Source of the DNA: an uncultured Bacteroides sp.
GTDB taxonomy: Bacteria > Bacteroidota > Bacteroidia > Bacteroidales > Bacteroidaceae
Reading direction: 5' to 3'
DNA: 64,000 nucleotides
Assembly: GCF_902491285.1 (NCBI RefSeq)
Contig: NZ_CABUHK010000005.1
Span: 1-64,000, forward strand
Positions 26,020-34,639 of this stretch are shown piece by piece (positions within the stretch are counted from its first letter, which is position 1; each line of letters starts with the position of its first letter). The translations under genes and the position numbers were made by a program. The notes under the pieces were generated by a model. That model ran no database searches and was not told where the DNA came from. It was given only the letters and a program-made list of their open reading frames with translations.

Positions 26020-27867
26020 TTACCAACCATAATTCTGAACAAGCATCGTATTCCTTTCTTTTTCTCTCTGACTGAAAGGATACAAATAGAAATTGTCTTT
26101 AAATACTCTTGTATTTACCACTGTTCTCTGCCAGAATTCATCAGGAGTAACATCACCAGACGTTTTCGCGTTTACATTCATCCCCCAAATGGGTCCCGCA
26201 TCCGTCGTCTTGGCAATCATCCAAGTACGAGTATCGAAATAGCGGTGTCCTTCAAATGCCAACTCTATACGACGCTCTTGACGGTAGAGTTCGATCAACT
26301 TATCCACATCTGCATTAGGATATACGCTTGTAATAGAAGGCAAGCCTACACGATCGCGCAAATCAGCCCAACATTCCATAGCTTTGCTTTCATAATCAGC
26401 CGGCATCATTACACCCCGTTTTTTACACTCCAACACAGATTCAATGTAATTCAGATATATCTCACCCAAACGGAATGTAGGATAAGTCAAACTACCCCAT
26501 TGACCAGTGGCCGAATTGGAACGATGATCATAAAAGCGCCCCATCAAATAACCACCGCGGCTACGGTCGTGTGAAACAGCAGAATTTCCACCATCAGCTA
26601 AGGAAATCTTTTTCTTTGAAGAACCGAATTTCCATTCAAGACCACTGAAGAATACAGATACGTAGAAGCGAGGTTCTCTATCTTTGAACATATTGGGCAT
26701 CTTAGTTCCTGCAGGAGATGAAGCTCCCAACCAAGTGGGATAGGTCCAGGCACTCAAACCTCCATCTTCGTAACCGGAATCAGGGTTAACAAGTGGATTG
26801 CCGTCAGCATCATAGCCAGTAATAGGATACAAACCATTTTTCATAGCATACGCATCCACTTGTTGCTGCGTAACAGAACAGCCTCCATAAGCAGTGCCAC
26901 CAATGGCTCCCGGAGCAGTATGAACTCCTATATTATATCCACCTTTATATCCGGTAGTCCAGATAAGTTCACTATTCCAAGATTTCCAAAGTACATCGAA
27001 ATAGTTCTCGTAAGGGTCATTATTATCTCCCCGATATAGTTTATAAAGTGGATTATCAATCAATGCACGAGCAGCTTTGGCAGCTTCTAACCATTTATTA
27101 TTATCATATTGCAATGGAAACAGAGGTGTTCCATCAGGATTCTTAACCGACGCATATAACTGGTTTCCATTAAACAAATCGCGGGCACAATACAGTTTTA
27201 GACGAGAGATCACAGCCTGGCAAGCTCCTTTAGTTGCCAATCCTTTTTCCGAGTCGCTTTTCCAGCCATCGGTCACAACCGGATTCTCAATAAGAGCTGT
27301 CAATTCTCCTATTACATAGTTCACACATTCATCCCACGTATTTCGGGGACGAGCTAAAGCCTCTGTAGGTGCGGTAGCGTCAAGTATTTCATCTCCGATA
27401 AGGAATACCGGACCATACACTCTCATCATCATAAAGTAATAATAGGCTCTGGCAAAATGAGTCTGCGCTTTCCACATTGCCTTCATTTCATCTGTGGCAA
27501 TCGGGTCGGTACAACGGTCCACATTTTGCAGAAAGATATTACATTCACGTATTCCTTTATAATAATGATTCATTTCATAATAAGGAACATTGGAAGGATT
27601 CCAGGAACCGGCATTTATCTTCTCCGAATCACGTGTCCAGGCAAGAATAGCCTCGTCAGTAGCTGCATGCCAGGGAGCATACGACCAGTCTCCTGCATCA
27701 TTAGGAAGGAATGACATGGCATTACGCCAATATTTTTCCGTATTTTCACGAGTATTCCATATTTTATCGAAGGTAAGAGCTTCATCTTCCTGTTTATCAA
27801 GGAAGCTATCACACGAAGTATTCATCAACGCCAGACAAAAACATGCTGCTATATATAACTTTTTCAT
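26020..27867 (-). CDS. SusD/RagB-like lipoprotein (first M60 operon)
   Basis: A 615-residue protein with a lipobox ending TSC (Cys about 19), then DSFLDKQEDEALTFDKIW. The large insertions and the C-terminal ELYRQERRIELAFEGHRYFDTRTWMIA block match the long SusD form, whose paralogue lies at 38945-40882 in the next locus. Partner of the SusC gene 14 bp upstream. Confidence 0.94.
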   Translation of the reverse strand: MKKLYIAACFCLALMNTSCDSFLDKQEDEALTFDKIWNTRENTEKYWRNAMSFLPNDAGDWSYAPWHAATDEAILAWTRDSEKINAGSWNPSNVPYYEMNHYYKGIRECNIFLQNVDRCTDPIATDEMKAMWKAQTHFARAYYYFMMMRVYGPVFLIGDEILDATAPTEALARPRNTWDECVNYVIGELTALIENPVVTDGWKSDSEKGLATKGACQAVISRLKLYCARDLFNGNQLYASVKNPDGTPLFPLQYDNNKWLEAAKAARALIDNPLYKLYRGDNNDPYENYFDVLWKSWNSELIWTTGYKGGYNIGVHTAPGAIGGTAYGGCSVTQQQVDAYAMKNGLYPITGYDADGNPLVNPDSGYEDGGLSAWTYPTWLGASSPAGTKMPNMFKDREPRFYVSVFFSGLEWKFGSSKKKISLADGGNSAVSHDRSRGGYLMGRFYDHRSNSATGQWGSLTYPTFRLGEIYLNYIESVLECKKRGVMMPADYESKAMECWADLRDRVGLPSITSVYPNADVDKLIELYRQERRIELAFEGHRYFDTRTWMIAKTTDAGPIWGMNVNAKTSGDVTPDEFWQRTVVNTRVFKDNFYLYPFSQREKERNTMLVQNYGW

Positions 27868-27881
27868 CTTTATAATTAGAT

Positions 27882-30800
27882 TTAGAAATTAGCATTTAAA
27901 CCAAAAGAAACGACACGCAGAGGGGGATAACCGGAGCCGCTACCTCCACCCTTTTCGGGGTCCCAAAGTTTGAATTTACTAAATGTCAGCAAATTGTTGC
28001 CGGACACATAAAAACGAAGCGACTTAATAAAAGTCTTGTTTAATATAGATTTAGGTAATGTATATCCCATTTCAAAATTCTTTAGACGTAAGAATCGTCC
28101 ATTATACATTGTTGCAGTAGAAGCCTGGTTGTTATTGGAAGATCCCGGGCCATTCTGTATACTCAAACGCGGATAAAGGGCGTTTGCATTCTGCTCTGGA
28201 GTATTAGTCGTTTTCCACACTTTATCATATAAATCAGCATTGATGGCAGAGCGTTCTAAATTTCCGCTAGTAAACGGTTGCATCGTACCTCCACTCGCAA
28301 AAATAGAAGTATGTCCTACTCCCTGAAAGAATACATTAATATCCCAGTCTTTCCATTGTGCTGTCACCCCAAATCCATAGATCATCTCCGGCAAATTGGT
28401 ATATCCCAAAGCAATTCTATCATACGTATCAATCTTGCCGTCACCATTTATATCTTGGTATTTTACATCTCCTACACGATACTCTCCGAATGTTTGCACG
28501 GGACTTTCGTCTATTTCTTCCTGACTTTGGAACAGACCTAACGCAACGTATCCGAAAGGTTGATAACTTCCACCTTTCCCAAAAGGTTTACCAATATATT
28601 CTTGATATGCATATTCTTTAGCTGGTTGGTCATTGTCAAGCACTTTATTTCTATTATAGGTGAAATTAGCTCTTGCCGTCAGGAAAACTTGTCCCACTTG
28701 CTGGGCATACTCCATAGAACCGTCAAAACCTCTATTTAAGGTAGATCCTAAATTGACATACGGCTTAGAACTTACACCAGCAATATCCGGCAATCCTTCG
28801 CGTTGTATAAATATTCCGGTACGCTTTTCATAAAAATAATCGGCTTGTACCTTCAACTTCCCAAACAGTGAGAACTCTACGCCTACATTAGTCTTACGTG
28901 CTTCTTCCCAGCTTACATTCAGATTTTCTACTTCTCCAATACGAAGGCTAGAAGTTCCTCCGTTATTTCCTGTAGCGCCATATCCCCATGGGTCACCACT
29001 TACAATAGTAGGTTCGTAAATCCAACGACGACTGTCATTACCAATCTGGTCGTTACCTACCAGACCATGAGAAAACTTAAATTTCAAGAAGTCGACTACC
29101 TTTGTAGCCGGTTCAAACCAACTTTCATTGGATGCTACCCAACCTACTGCCATTGCCGGAAAGAATCCGAATCGATGCCCCGGTGCAAAGTTCTCCGAAC
29201 CATTGTATCCCATATTAAATTCTCCCATATAGGTATCTTTAAAGGCATACGTCACGCGTCCTGCAATACCTTGGTTTTTGTAAGGGAGAGATTTGAATTT
29301 ATCACCGTCCTGTAATTTGCGCAATATCTTATGATTATATAGGAACAAAGCACCTACACGATGTTTTTGTGCGAACAAACGGTTGTAATTCAATGATGCC
29401 TCGAGATAAGTTGTCATCTTAGCTTCCGATTCCTTTGAATAGGATAGTTCATCACTACCTGTTGCAACAGGAGGTCCCATAATCAACTCTCCCGTCTCAG
29501 GATCACGACCTTGGGCATGATAACGAGTAGGATTCTTAGAACGTTTTTGAGTAGAAGTATTGAATGCATCCCATGAAAATTTGAGATTAGCAGTCAGCCC
29601 TTTAGTGACTAAATCTCCCAAATCTTGTGTTATTCCAATCAATGATTGAGCTGAATTCCAGAATTGCTCTTGATAACCCGAATGTACCAGCATATTCCAG
29701 GGGTTATTACCGGAATTGGCAGACGGAGAAGAGAGCATACCATTAGAGTATTCTACAGGAAACGCATTGGGTGAGGTCGCAAAGGTATATCCCCAAATAT
29801 CACTCTTACTCGCTCCCGGAGCAAAAGCTTTCTCATAGATATTGGCTAGGTTAATATTCAACACTGTGCTTCGTGTAAGAGAGAAGTCCATGTTGGCACG
29901 GAAATTAAACTTATTATAGTTGATAGAAGTATCATAATCATATCTATCTCCTACATTCTTGAATATCGAACCCTCGTTATAAAAAGAACCCGAAACGTAA
30001 TATTTACAGATATCACCTCCACCGTTAATACTCAAATTGACACGTTGATTGGTTGCTGTGTTACGGTACAACTCATCTATCCAATTCACATTGGGGAATA
30101 AATCCGGGTCGGAACCATCGCGATATTTACGTATATCGTCCGCACTATAATATTCCATTCCTTTCGCTTCATTGTACATTTCTGCCCACTGAGCCGAATT
30201 GACAAAGTCTACCATTTTTGTGGGTGAGGTAATTCCGAACTCCGCACGTGCATTAATTTTCGGCCTTCCTTCCGAACCTTTCTTCGTCGTGATGATGATT
30301 ACTCCATTCGCACCACGCACACCGTATACGGCAGAAGCAGAAGCATCTTTCAGAATAGAGAAAGAAGCAATATCATCGGTATCCACCAAGTCCAGTTCCC
30401 GTTCGATGCCATCCACCAGAACCAACGGAGTAGCCGATCCTTTGAAAGAAGACACACCACGGATAAAGAACTCTGCTGCACTAGCTTTTCCCGGTTCACC
30501 GGAACGGCTAATGGCAACCACACCTGCGAGCTGCCCTGCCAAAACATTCGAGATAGACGAACCCGGGACTTTAAGCTTAGTTATATCCAGTGTAGATATA
30601 GCACCTACCACGCTTTCCTTCTTCTGGTTTCCGTAACCCACTACCACAACCTCATCCAATACTTCCGTATCAGGCATCAATGTAATATTTATGTTTCTTT
30701 GATCGTTAATCAAAACTTCCTGTGGTTTCATTCCGATATACGAAAATGTCAGCACTCCACCTAAACCTTCTACTTTGATAGTGTATTTACCATCCATATC

Positions 30801-31259
30801 AGTGATAGTACCAATCGCACTATTTTTCAACCAGACATTAGCACCGATAATGGGTTGATTATCCTCACCCGAAATAATAGTACCGGTAATAACTCGTTGT
30901 TTTTTTTGTTGAGTAGACTGTGATTCGGTTTTCTTTTCTTCTGTTTTACTAGGAACCAGAAGAATCTGATTATTCTTAATTACATATTTCAGGCTTGTTC
31001 CTTTAAGAGCCACATCCAATACTTCCTGAACCGTTCCTTCGCAATTCAGATTCTTTGCGACTTGCCCGTCTACGTCATTGGCTTTAAAGAAAAATGTATA
31101 ATCACTATTTTTCTCTATAATACGGATAACCTGCCGTAGCGTTACCGACTGACCCTTTACTGTGATTTTCTCTTGGCTGGCACAAACCATCGTAGGATAT
31201 AGCAATAGAAGAAGGAGTATACTTCTCCAATGCCATCCTCTTAGACATAAGATTTTCAT
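27882..31259 (-). CDS. SusC-like receptor with STN signalling domain (first M60 operon)
   Basis: A 1125-residue protein. A signal peptide (about 1-28) is followed by an STN (secretin/TonB short N-terminal) domain (about 33-102), a carboxypeptidase-D-like domain (about 122-200), the VVVVGYGNQKKESVVGAI segment, the plug (about 225-335) and the barrel. An STN domain marks receptors that touch a FecR anti-sigma in the periplasm, and the FecR and ECF sigma genes lie directly upstream. It would both import the product of the M60/glycosidase attack and report its presence. The first codons overlap the 14-nt motif shared with the GH31 leader. Confidence 0.95.
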   Translation of the reverse strand: MKILCLRGWHWRSILLLLLLYPTMVCASQEKITVKGQSVTLRQVIRIIEKNSDYTFFFKANDVDGQVAKNLNCEGTVQEVLDVALKGTSLKYVIKNNQILLVPSKTEEKKTESQSTQQKKQRVITGTIISGEDNQPIIGANVWLKNSAIGTITDMDGKYTIKVEGLGGVLTFSYIGMKPQEVLINDQRNINITLMPDTEVLDEVVVVGYGNQKKESVVGAISTLDITKLKVPGSSISNVLAGQLAGVVAISRSGEPGKASAAEFFIRGVSSFKGSATPLVLVDGIERELDLVDTDDIASFSILKDASASAVYGVRGANGVIIITTKKGSEGRPKINARAEFGITSPTKMVDFVNSAQWAEMYNEAKGMEYYSADDIRKYRDGSDPDLFPNVNWIDELYRNTATNQRVNLSINGGGDICKYYVSGSFYNEGSIFKNVGDRYDYDTSINYNKFNFRANMDFSLTRSTVLNINLANIYEKAFAPGASKSDIWGYTFATSPNAFPVEYSNGMLSSPSANSGNNPWNMLVHSGYQEQFWNSAQSLIGITQDLGDLVTKGLTANLKFSWDAFNTSTQKRSKNPTRYHAQGRDPETGELIMGPPVATGSDELSYSKESEAKMTTYLEASLNYNRLFAQKHRVGALFLYNHKILRKLQDGDKFKSLPYKNQGIAGRVTYAFKDTYMGEFNMGYNGSENFAPGHRFGFFPAMAVGWVASNESWFEPATKVVDFLKFKFSHGLVGNDQIGNDSRRWIYEPTIVSGDPWGYGATGNNGGTSSLRIGEVENLNVSWEEARKTNVGVEFSLFGKLKVQADYFYEKRTGIFIQREGLPDIAGVSSKPYVNLGSTLNRGFDGSMEYAQQVGQVFLTARANFTYNRNKVLDNDQPAKEYAYQEYIGKPFGKGGSYQPFGYVALGLFQSQEEIDESPVQTFGEYRVGDVKYQDINGDGKIDTYDRIALGYTNLPEMIYGFGVTAQWKDWDINVFFQGVGHTSIFASGGTMQPFTSGNLERSAINADLYDKVWKTTNTPEQNANALYPRLSIQNGPGSSNNNQASTATMYNGRFLRLKNFEMGYTLPKSILNKTFIKSLRFYVSGNNLLTFSKFKLWDPEKGGGSGSGYPPLRVVSFGLNANF
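31241..31254 (-). promoter_or_regulatory. Shared 14-nt motif overlapping a SusC start
   Basis: AATCTTATGTCTAA begins 5 nt after the A of the SusC start codon on the minus strand. It is identical to the motif in the GH31 leader at 20449-20462. The overlap with coding sequence makes a role in translation control or antisense pairing conceivable. Confidence 0.4.
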
Positions 31260-31366
31260 ATTAAATTTAACTTAGATTCGAAAAAATAATTAAAGTTAGA
31301 AAGGTCAATAGTCGATCGGTTCTGCAGCACTTTATGACTATTTTATTTCGTTGATTTTTATACGTG

Positions 31367-32302
31367 TTAATACAATATTATTGTGTCTCCCTTTTGCTTG
31401 AAGTTCATTTCCATAATCAAACAAATCTTTTCCAGTACATCGGTCAACTTCTCCGTTTTCGCTATATTTCCGGAAAACAAATAGGTCTTGTACAATGAAT
31501 CTTCTATTTCCAGATGAACTTTATAATAGTTATTGATAAAATCAACCAATTCATCCATCGGCTTATCCACAAAACGATATTCATCACTTCGCCAATCATA
31601 TTCGGTATTGACAGTTTCCTGTTTCACCTTCTGTCCTTTTACTGTATAGATAATACGTTCCAATGGTTTCATTGCAATATTTTCTTTGCCTTCCGGCTGA
31701 AAATCAATTCGTCCGGAATACAATGTTATTTCTGCCACAGTCATATTCGACCTGATATTGAACTCCGTGCCCTTTACTTCTACACAAGCATCATTGAAAA
31801 GAACTCTAAAAGGATGTGACGGTAGCTTTTCTACATCGAAAAATGCCTCTCCTTCCAACAATATCTTACGTTCATCACGAAAATCTTTTCGATAACGAAT
31901 CGTACTTCCTGCATTCAGCCACACCTTAGAGCTATCAGGCAGTGTTAATGCTATTTTCTGATTAGCGGGAGCTATCACTTTTATATAAGAGTCAGTCAAA
32001 TAATTCACAGTCCAGGTGCTAACCAATAAAAGAGCAATGACAGCAGCAGAAAGATAATAAAGACGAATTTTTCTAGCTCTACGCTCTGCTATCTTATTTT
32101 CTTCCCAGCATGCAGCGACTATCCGCGCCCACATCTCCGAAGGATCAACTTTATCTGTCAGATAAGTACTAGACTTTTGCTCTAATTGTTTCCACAAGAA
32201 TTGTTTCATCGGCTCTTCCTCCGACAATAAAACTCTTTCTGAAGGTTTCATATTTCCGGAAAACAATTTTTTAATAAGTTCTAATGACTTCAAACTTCCC
32301 AT
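31367..32302 (-). CDS. FecR-type anti-sigma factor (first M60 locus)
   Basis: A 311-residue protein with a cytoplasmic N-terminal helical part, one membrane segment (about 81-99), a FecR beta domain with ALPDSSKVWLNAGS-type signature (TLPDSSKVWLNAGST, about 124-138) and a C-terminal DUF4974 domain (about 235-311). It would hold the divergent ECF sigma inactive until the STN domain of the neighbouring SusC signals. 107 bp separate it from the SusC gene. A 7-bp inverted repeat lies in this gap (31307-31313 with 31336-31342). Confidence 0.93.
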   Translation of the reverse strand: MGSLKSLELIKKLFSGNMKPSERVLLSEEEPMKQFLWKQLEQKSSTYLTDKVDPSEMWARIVAACWEENKIAERRARKIRLYYLSAAVIALLLVSTWTVNYLTDSYIKVIAPANQKIALTLPDSSKVWLNAGSTIRYRKDFRDERKILLEGEAFFDVEKLPSHPFRVLFNDACVEVKGTEFNIRSNMTVAEITLYSGRIDFQPEGKENIAMKPLERIIYTVKGQKVKQETVNTEYDWRSDEYRFVDKPMDELVDFINNYYKVHLEIEDSLYKTYLFSGNIAKTEKLTDVLEKICLIMEMNFKQKGDTIILY

Positions 32303-32330
32303 TTTACATTCGATTTATGAATGAGTATTA

Positions 32331-32353
32331 TTTTGCTCTTCATTATAAATACA
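32331..32353 (-). promoter_or_regulatory. Conserved block upstream of fecR-type gene, copy 1
   Basis: TTTTGCTC (32331-32338) and TTATAAATACA (32343-32353) recur, with one base more between them, at 45279-45302 before the second FecR gene. In both places the block lies 20-29 bp before the FecR start. On the minus strand it reads TGTATTTATAA then GAGCAAAA, so it is a candidate fecR promoter or operator. Confidence 0.45.
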
Positions 32354-32425
32354 ATCAAACTACATCTGCCCCCCCTCTTAAATCTAATTTATTTTCAAAA
32401 AAATATATATTATCATTTATTTCTC

Positions 32426-32433
32426 TATCTTTG
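32426..32433 (+). promoter_or_regulatory. -7 box of the first ECF sigma gene
   Basis: TATCTTTG is a consensus -7 box 33 bp before the ATG at 32466. It places transcription start near 32438 and fits the chosen start codon. No TTTG was seen at -33. Confidence 0.55.
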
Positions 32434-32465
32434 CAACAAACGGAATCTATTACTTATTGTTGTTG

Positions 32466-33032
32466 ATGAACGAAAAAGAAGCAATATTACAACTAAAAAA
32501 TGGTAGTCACGAAGCATTTTCTTTTCTCTACCAACAATACTGGAATGCAATGTACAACTTCACACGGTTATACATCAATTCCATTGATGATTCCAAAGAA
32601 ATAGTTCAGCAAGTCTTTATTAAACTCTGGGAAAGTCGGGCTCTTCTCAAAGAAGATGAAAATTTTAAAGGATTCTTATTTATTATTACCCGCAATATTG
32701 TATTTAACTCCTTCAAACGAAGTTTTAATGAAAACTCTTACAAGATATCTGCACTTAGGGCTTTTAGCGAAACTAATATAGAGGCTTTTTATGAAATTGA
32801 AGAGGATATATATGCCAATGAATTAAAGGAATACCTGCAACTACTTATTAATGCACTTCCTCCCAGGCAAAAGGAAATCTTTCTCCTTAGTCGTGAAGAA
32901 AATCTTAGTTATCAGGAGATTGCCGATAAACTTGGCATCAGTATTAAAACTGTGGAACACAGTATCAGCAAGTCACTTAAATACTTAAAAAGTAATGTCA
33001 AATTAATGTTTATCTTTTTTGCATTTTGCTGA
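32466..33032 (+). CDS. ECF sigma factor, FecI type (first M60 locus)
   Basis: A 188-residue protein from the ATG at 32466 (three TTG codons precede it in frame). Region 2 is seen in FLYQQYWNAMYNFTRLYI and EIVQQVFIKLWESR. Region 4 is the C-terminal LSYQEIADKLGISIKTVEHSISKSLKYLK. It is divergent from its FecR partner and would switch on the SusC-SusD-DUF1735-M60-phosphoesterase operon once released. Confidence 0.93.
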   Translation: MNEKEAILQLKNGSHEAFSFLYQQYWNAMYNFTRLYINSIDDSKEIVQQVFIKLWESRALLKEDENFKGFLFIITRNIVFNSFKRSFNENSYKISALRAFSETNIEAFYEIEEDIYANELKEYLQLLINALPPRQKEIFLLSREENLSYQEIADKLGISIKTVEHSISKSLKYLKSNVKLMFIFFAFC

Positions 33033-33036
33033 TGAA

Positions 33037-33063
33037 GGTGTGGATTTAAAATAAACCCACACC
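33037..33063. terminator. Hairpin between convergent sigma and sulfatase genes
   Basis: Arms 33037-33048 and 33052-33063 pair over 12 bp with one mismatch and a 3-nt loop. They fill the 39-bp gap between two convergent genes. Read on the plus strand the stem is followed by CTAAAAAATT. On the minus strand it is followed by TTCATC. It is likely a shared terminator. Confidence 0.65.
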
Positions 33064-33071
33064 CTAAAAAA

Positions 33072-34622
33072 TTAATATCGTGTCACTTTATTCGTTGTTG
33101 ATTTCAGATATTCGAAACGGTTAATCATTTCACCCAGTCTTTTCGGATATTTATCTACCAGATTTTCTTGTTGCCCGATATCCTTCTTCAGGTTATAGAG
33201 CTTATATCCATACCCCAGACCGATAAATTCACCATCTTCTTTACTGTAAGGATTATAATAAGGTGGAATCAACGCCCAATCTCCCTGACGGTATGCATAA
33301 TTGAACATACCTTCGATGACCAGTTCTTCACGTCCTTTCTTGCTCTTTCCCAAGAAAGCGTCCAATGTATTCTCGCTATTCAGTTTATCTGGATAAGTTT
33401 GTCCCAGCAATGAAGCAAAAGAAGCAAGCAAGTCCATCTGGCATACAAAGACATCGGATACCTGCGGTTTCACTGCTGCCGGCCAACGAAGCATGAAAGG
33501 AATACGTGTACCACCATCAAACATACTTGTTTTTCCACCACGAAGCGGACCTGCTATCTTATGATCGCCTACCAACTCCACTGCATCATCCTTATATCCG
33601 TCATCAAGTACCGGACCATTGTCACTGGTCAATACTACGATTGTATTTTCTGCCAATCCCAGTTTATCCAGTTCATTGAGGAATTCAGTCACGCACCAGT
33701 CAGCTTCGAGGATTACGTCTCCACGAGGTCCCATACCCGATTTACCGACAAAACGTTCATTCGGAACACGGGGCACGTGTGGCTGGTGCAGTCCGTAATA
33801 GAGAAAGAAAGGAGCATTTTGATGGTCGTTGACAAACTGCTTGGCTTTATCCAGGAATAGCTCCGCCATTTCTTCATCTTTCCATTGTGCCGCCTTACCG
33901 CCTTTTTGGAATCCGATACGGGGAACACCGTTTACTATCGAACCGGCATGCCCTACACTCGGATGCATCCGGAGCAATTCAGGGTTATTCTTTCCGGTAG
34001 GTTCACCGGAGAAGTTCTTACGGTAATCCACATAAAGCGGGTCATTGGGGTCGAGTCCCACTACACGTCCGTTTTCAAGGAAGACGCATGGAACACGGTC
34101 ATTGGTAGCTGCCTGAATAAATGAATAATCATATCCGATTTCGGCTGCTCCGGGATGGACATCTTTATTCCAGTCTACATTGCCGTCTCCCAGTCCGATA
34201 TGCCATTTTCCGACGGAGCCGGTAGCATAGCCTGCCTGCTTCATCAGTTTAGGCAAGGTTATCTTTTTCGTATCAATAATCAATGCTGCATTGCCCGGAA
34301 GGATTTTTGCTGCCGTATTCGTCCACGGATATAGTCCGGTCATAACGGAATAACGGCTGGGGGTGGAAGTAGCTGCCGTACAGAATCCCTGCGTAAAGCG
34401 GATTCCTTCGTTTGCTATGCGGTCCATACCCGGTGTAGAAATGCGATGAGCACCGTAGCAACTCAGGTCACCATATCCGAGGTCATCGGCTACAATCAGA
34501 ATGATGTTCGGCTGTTGTTTGTCAACCGGATTTCTCTCAGGTTGGGTCTGTCCGGCAAATAGGGTAGCAGGCATTGAAGAGATTCCCGCTAATGTGAAAA
34601 GAGTCAAATTCAAGTTTTTCAT
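33072..34622 (-). CDS. Sulfatase of the S1 family, serine-type active site
   Basis: A 516-residue protein with a signal peptide (about 1-24). The N-terminal metal site is seen in VADDLGYGDLSCYGA. The active-site stretch STPSR (Ser 86 to Arg 90) followed by YSVMTGLYPW is the S-x-P-S-R form, whose Ser is converted to formylglycine by an anaerobic maturase encoded elsewhere. DNGPVLDDGYKDD later supplies further metal ligands. It is the last gene of the second M60 operon, 17 bp after the M60 stop, and would remove sulfate esters from mucin glycans; the sugar position attacked is not readable here. Confidence 0.92.
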   Translation of the reverse strand: MKNLNLTLFTLAGISSMPATLFAGQTQPERNPVDKQQPNIILIVADDLGYGDLSCYGAHRISTPGMDRIANEGIRFTQGFCTAATSTPSRYSVMTGLYPWTNTAAKILPGNAALIIDTKKITLPKLMKQAGYATGSVGKWHIGLGDGNVDWNKDVHPGAAEIGYDYSFIQAATNDRVPCVFLENGRVVGLDPNDPLYVDYRKNFSGEPTGKNNPELLRMHPSVGHAGSIVNGVPRIGFQKGGKAAQWKDEEMAELFLDKAKQFVNDHQNAPFFLYYGLHQPHVPRVPNERFVGKSGMGPRGDVILEADWCVTEFLNELDKLGLAENTIVVLTSDNGPVLDDGYKDDAVELVGDHKIAGPLRGGKTSMFDGGTRIPFMLRWPAAVKPQVSDVFVCQMDLLASFASLLGQTYPDKLNSENTLDAFLGKSKKGREELVIEGMFNYAYRQGDWALIPPYYNPYSKEDGEFIGLGYGYKLYNLKKDIGQQENLVDKYPKRLGEMINRFEYLKSTTNKVTRY

Positions 34623-34639
34623 GTTATTTTATGTTGTTA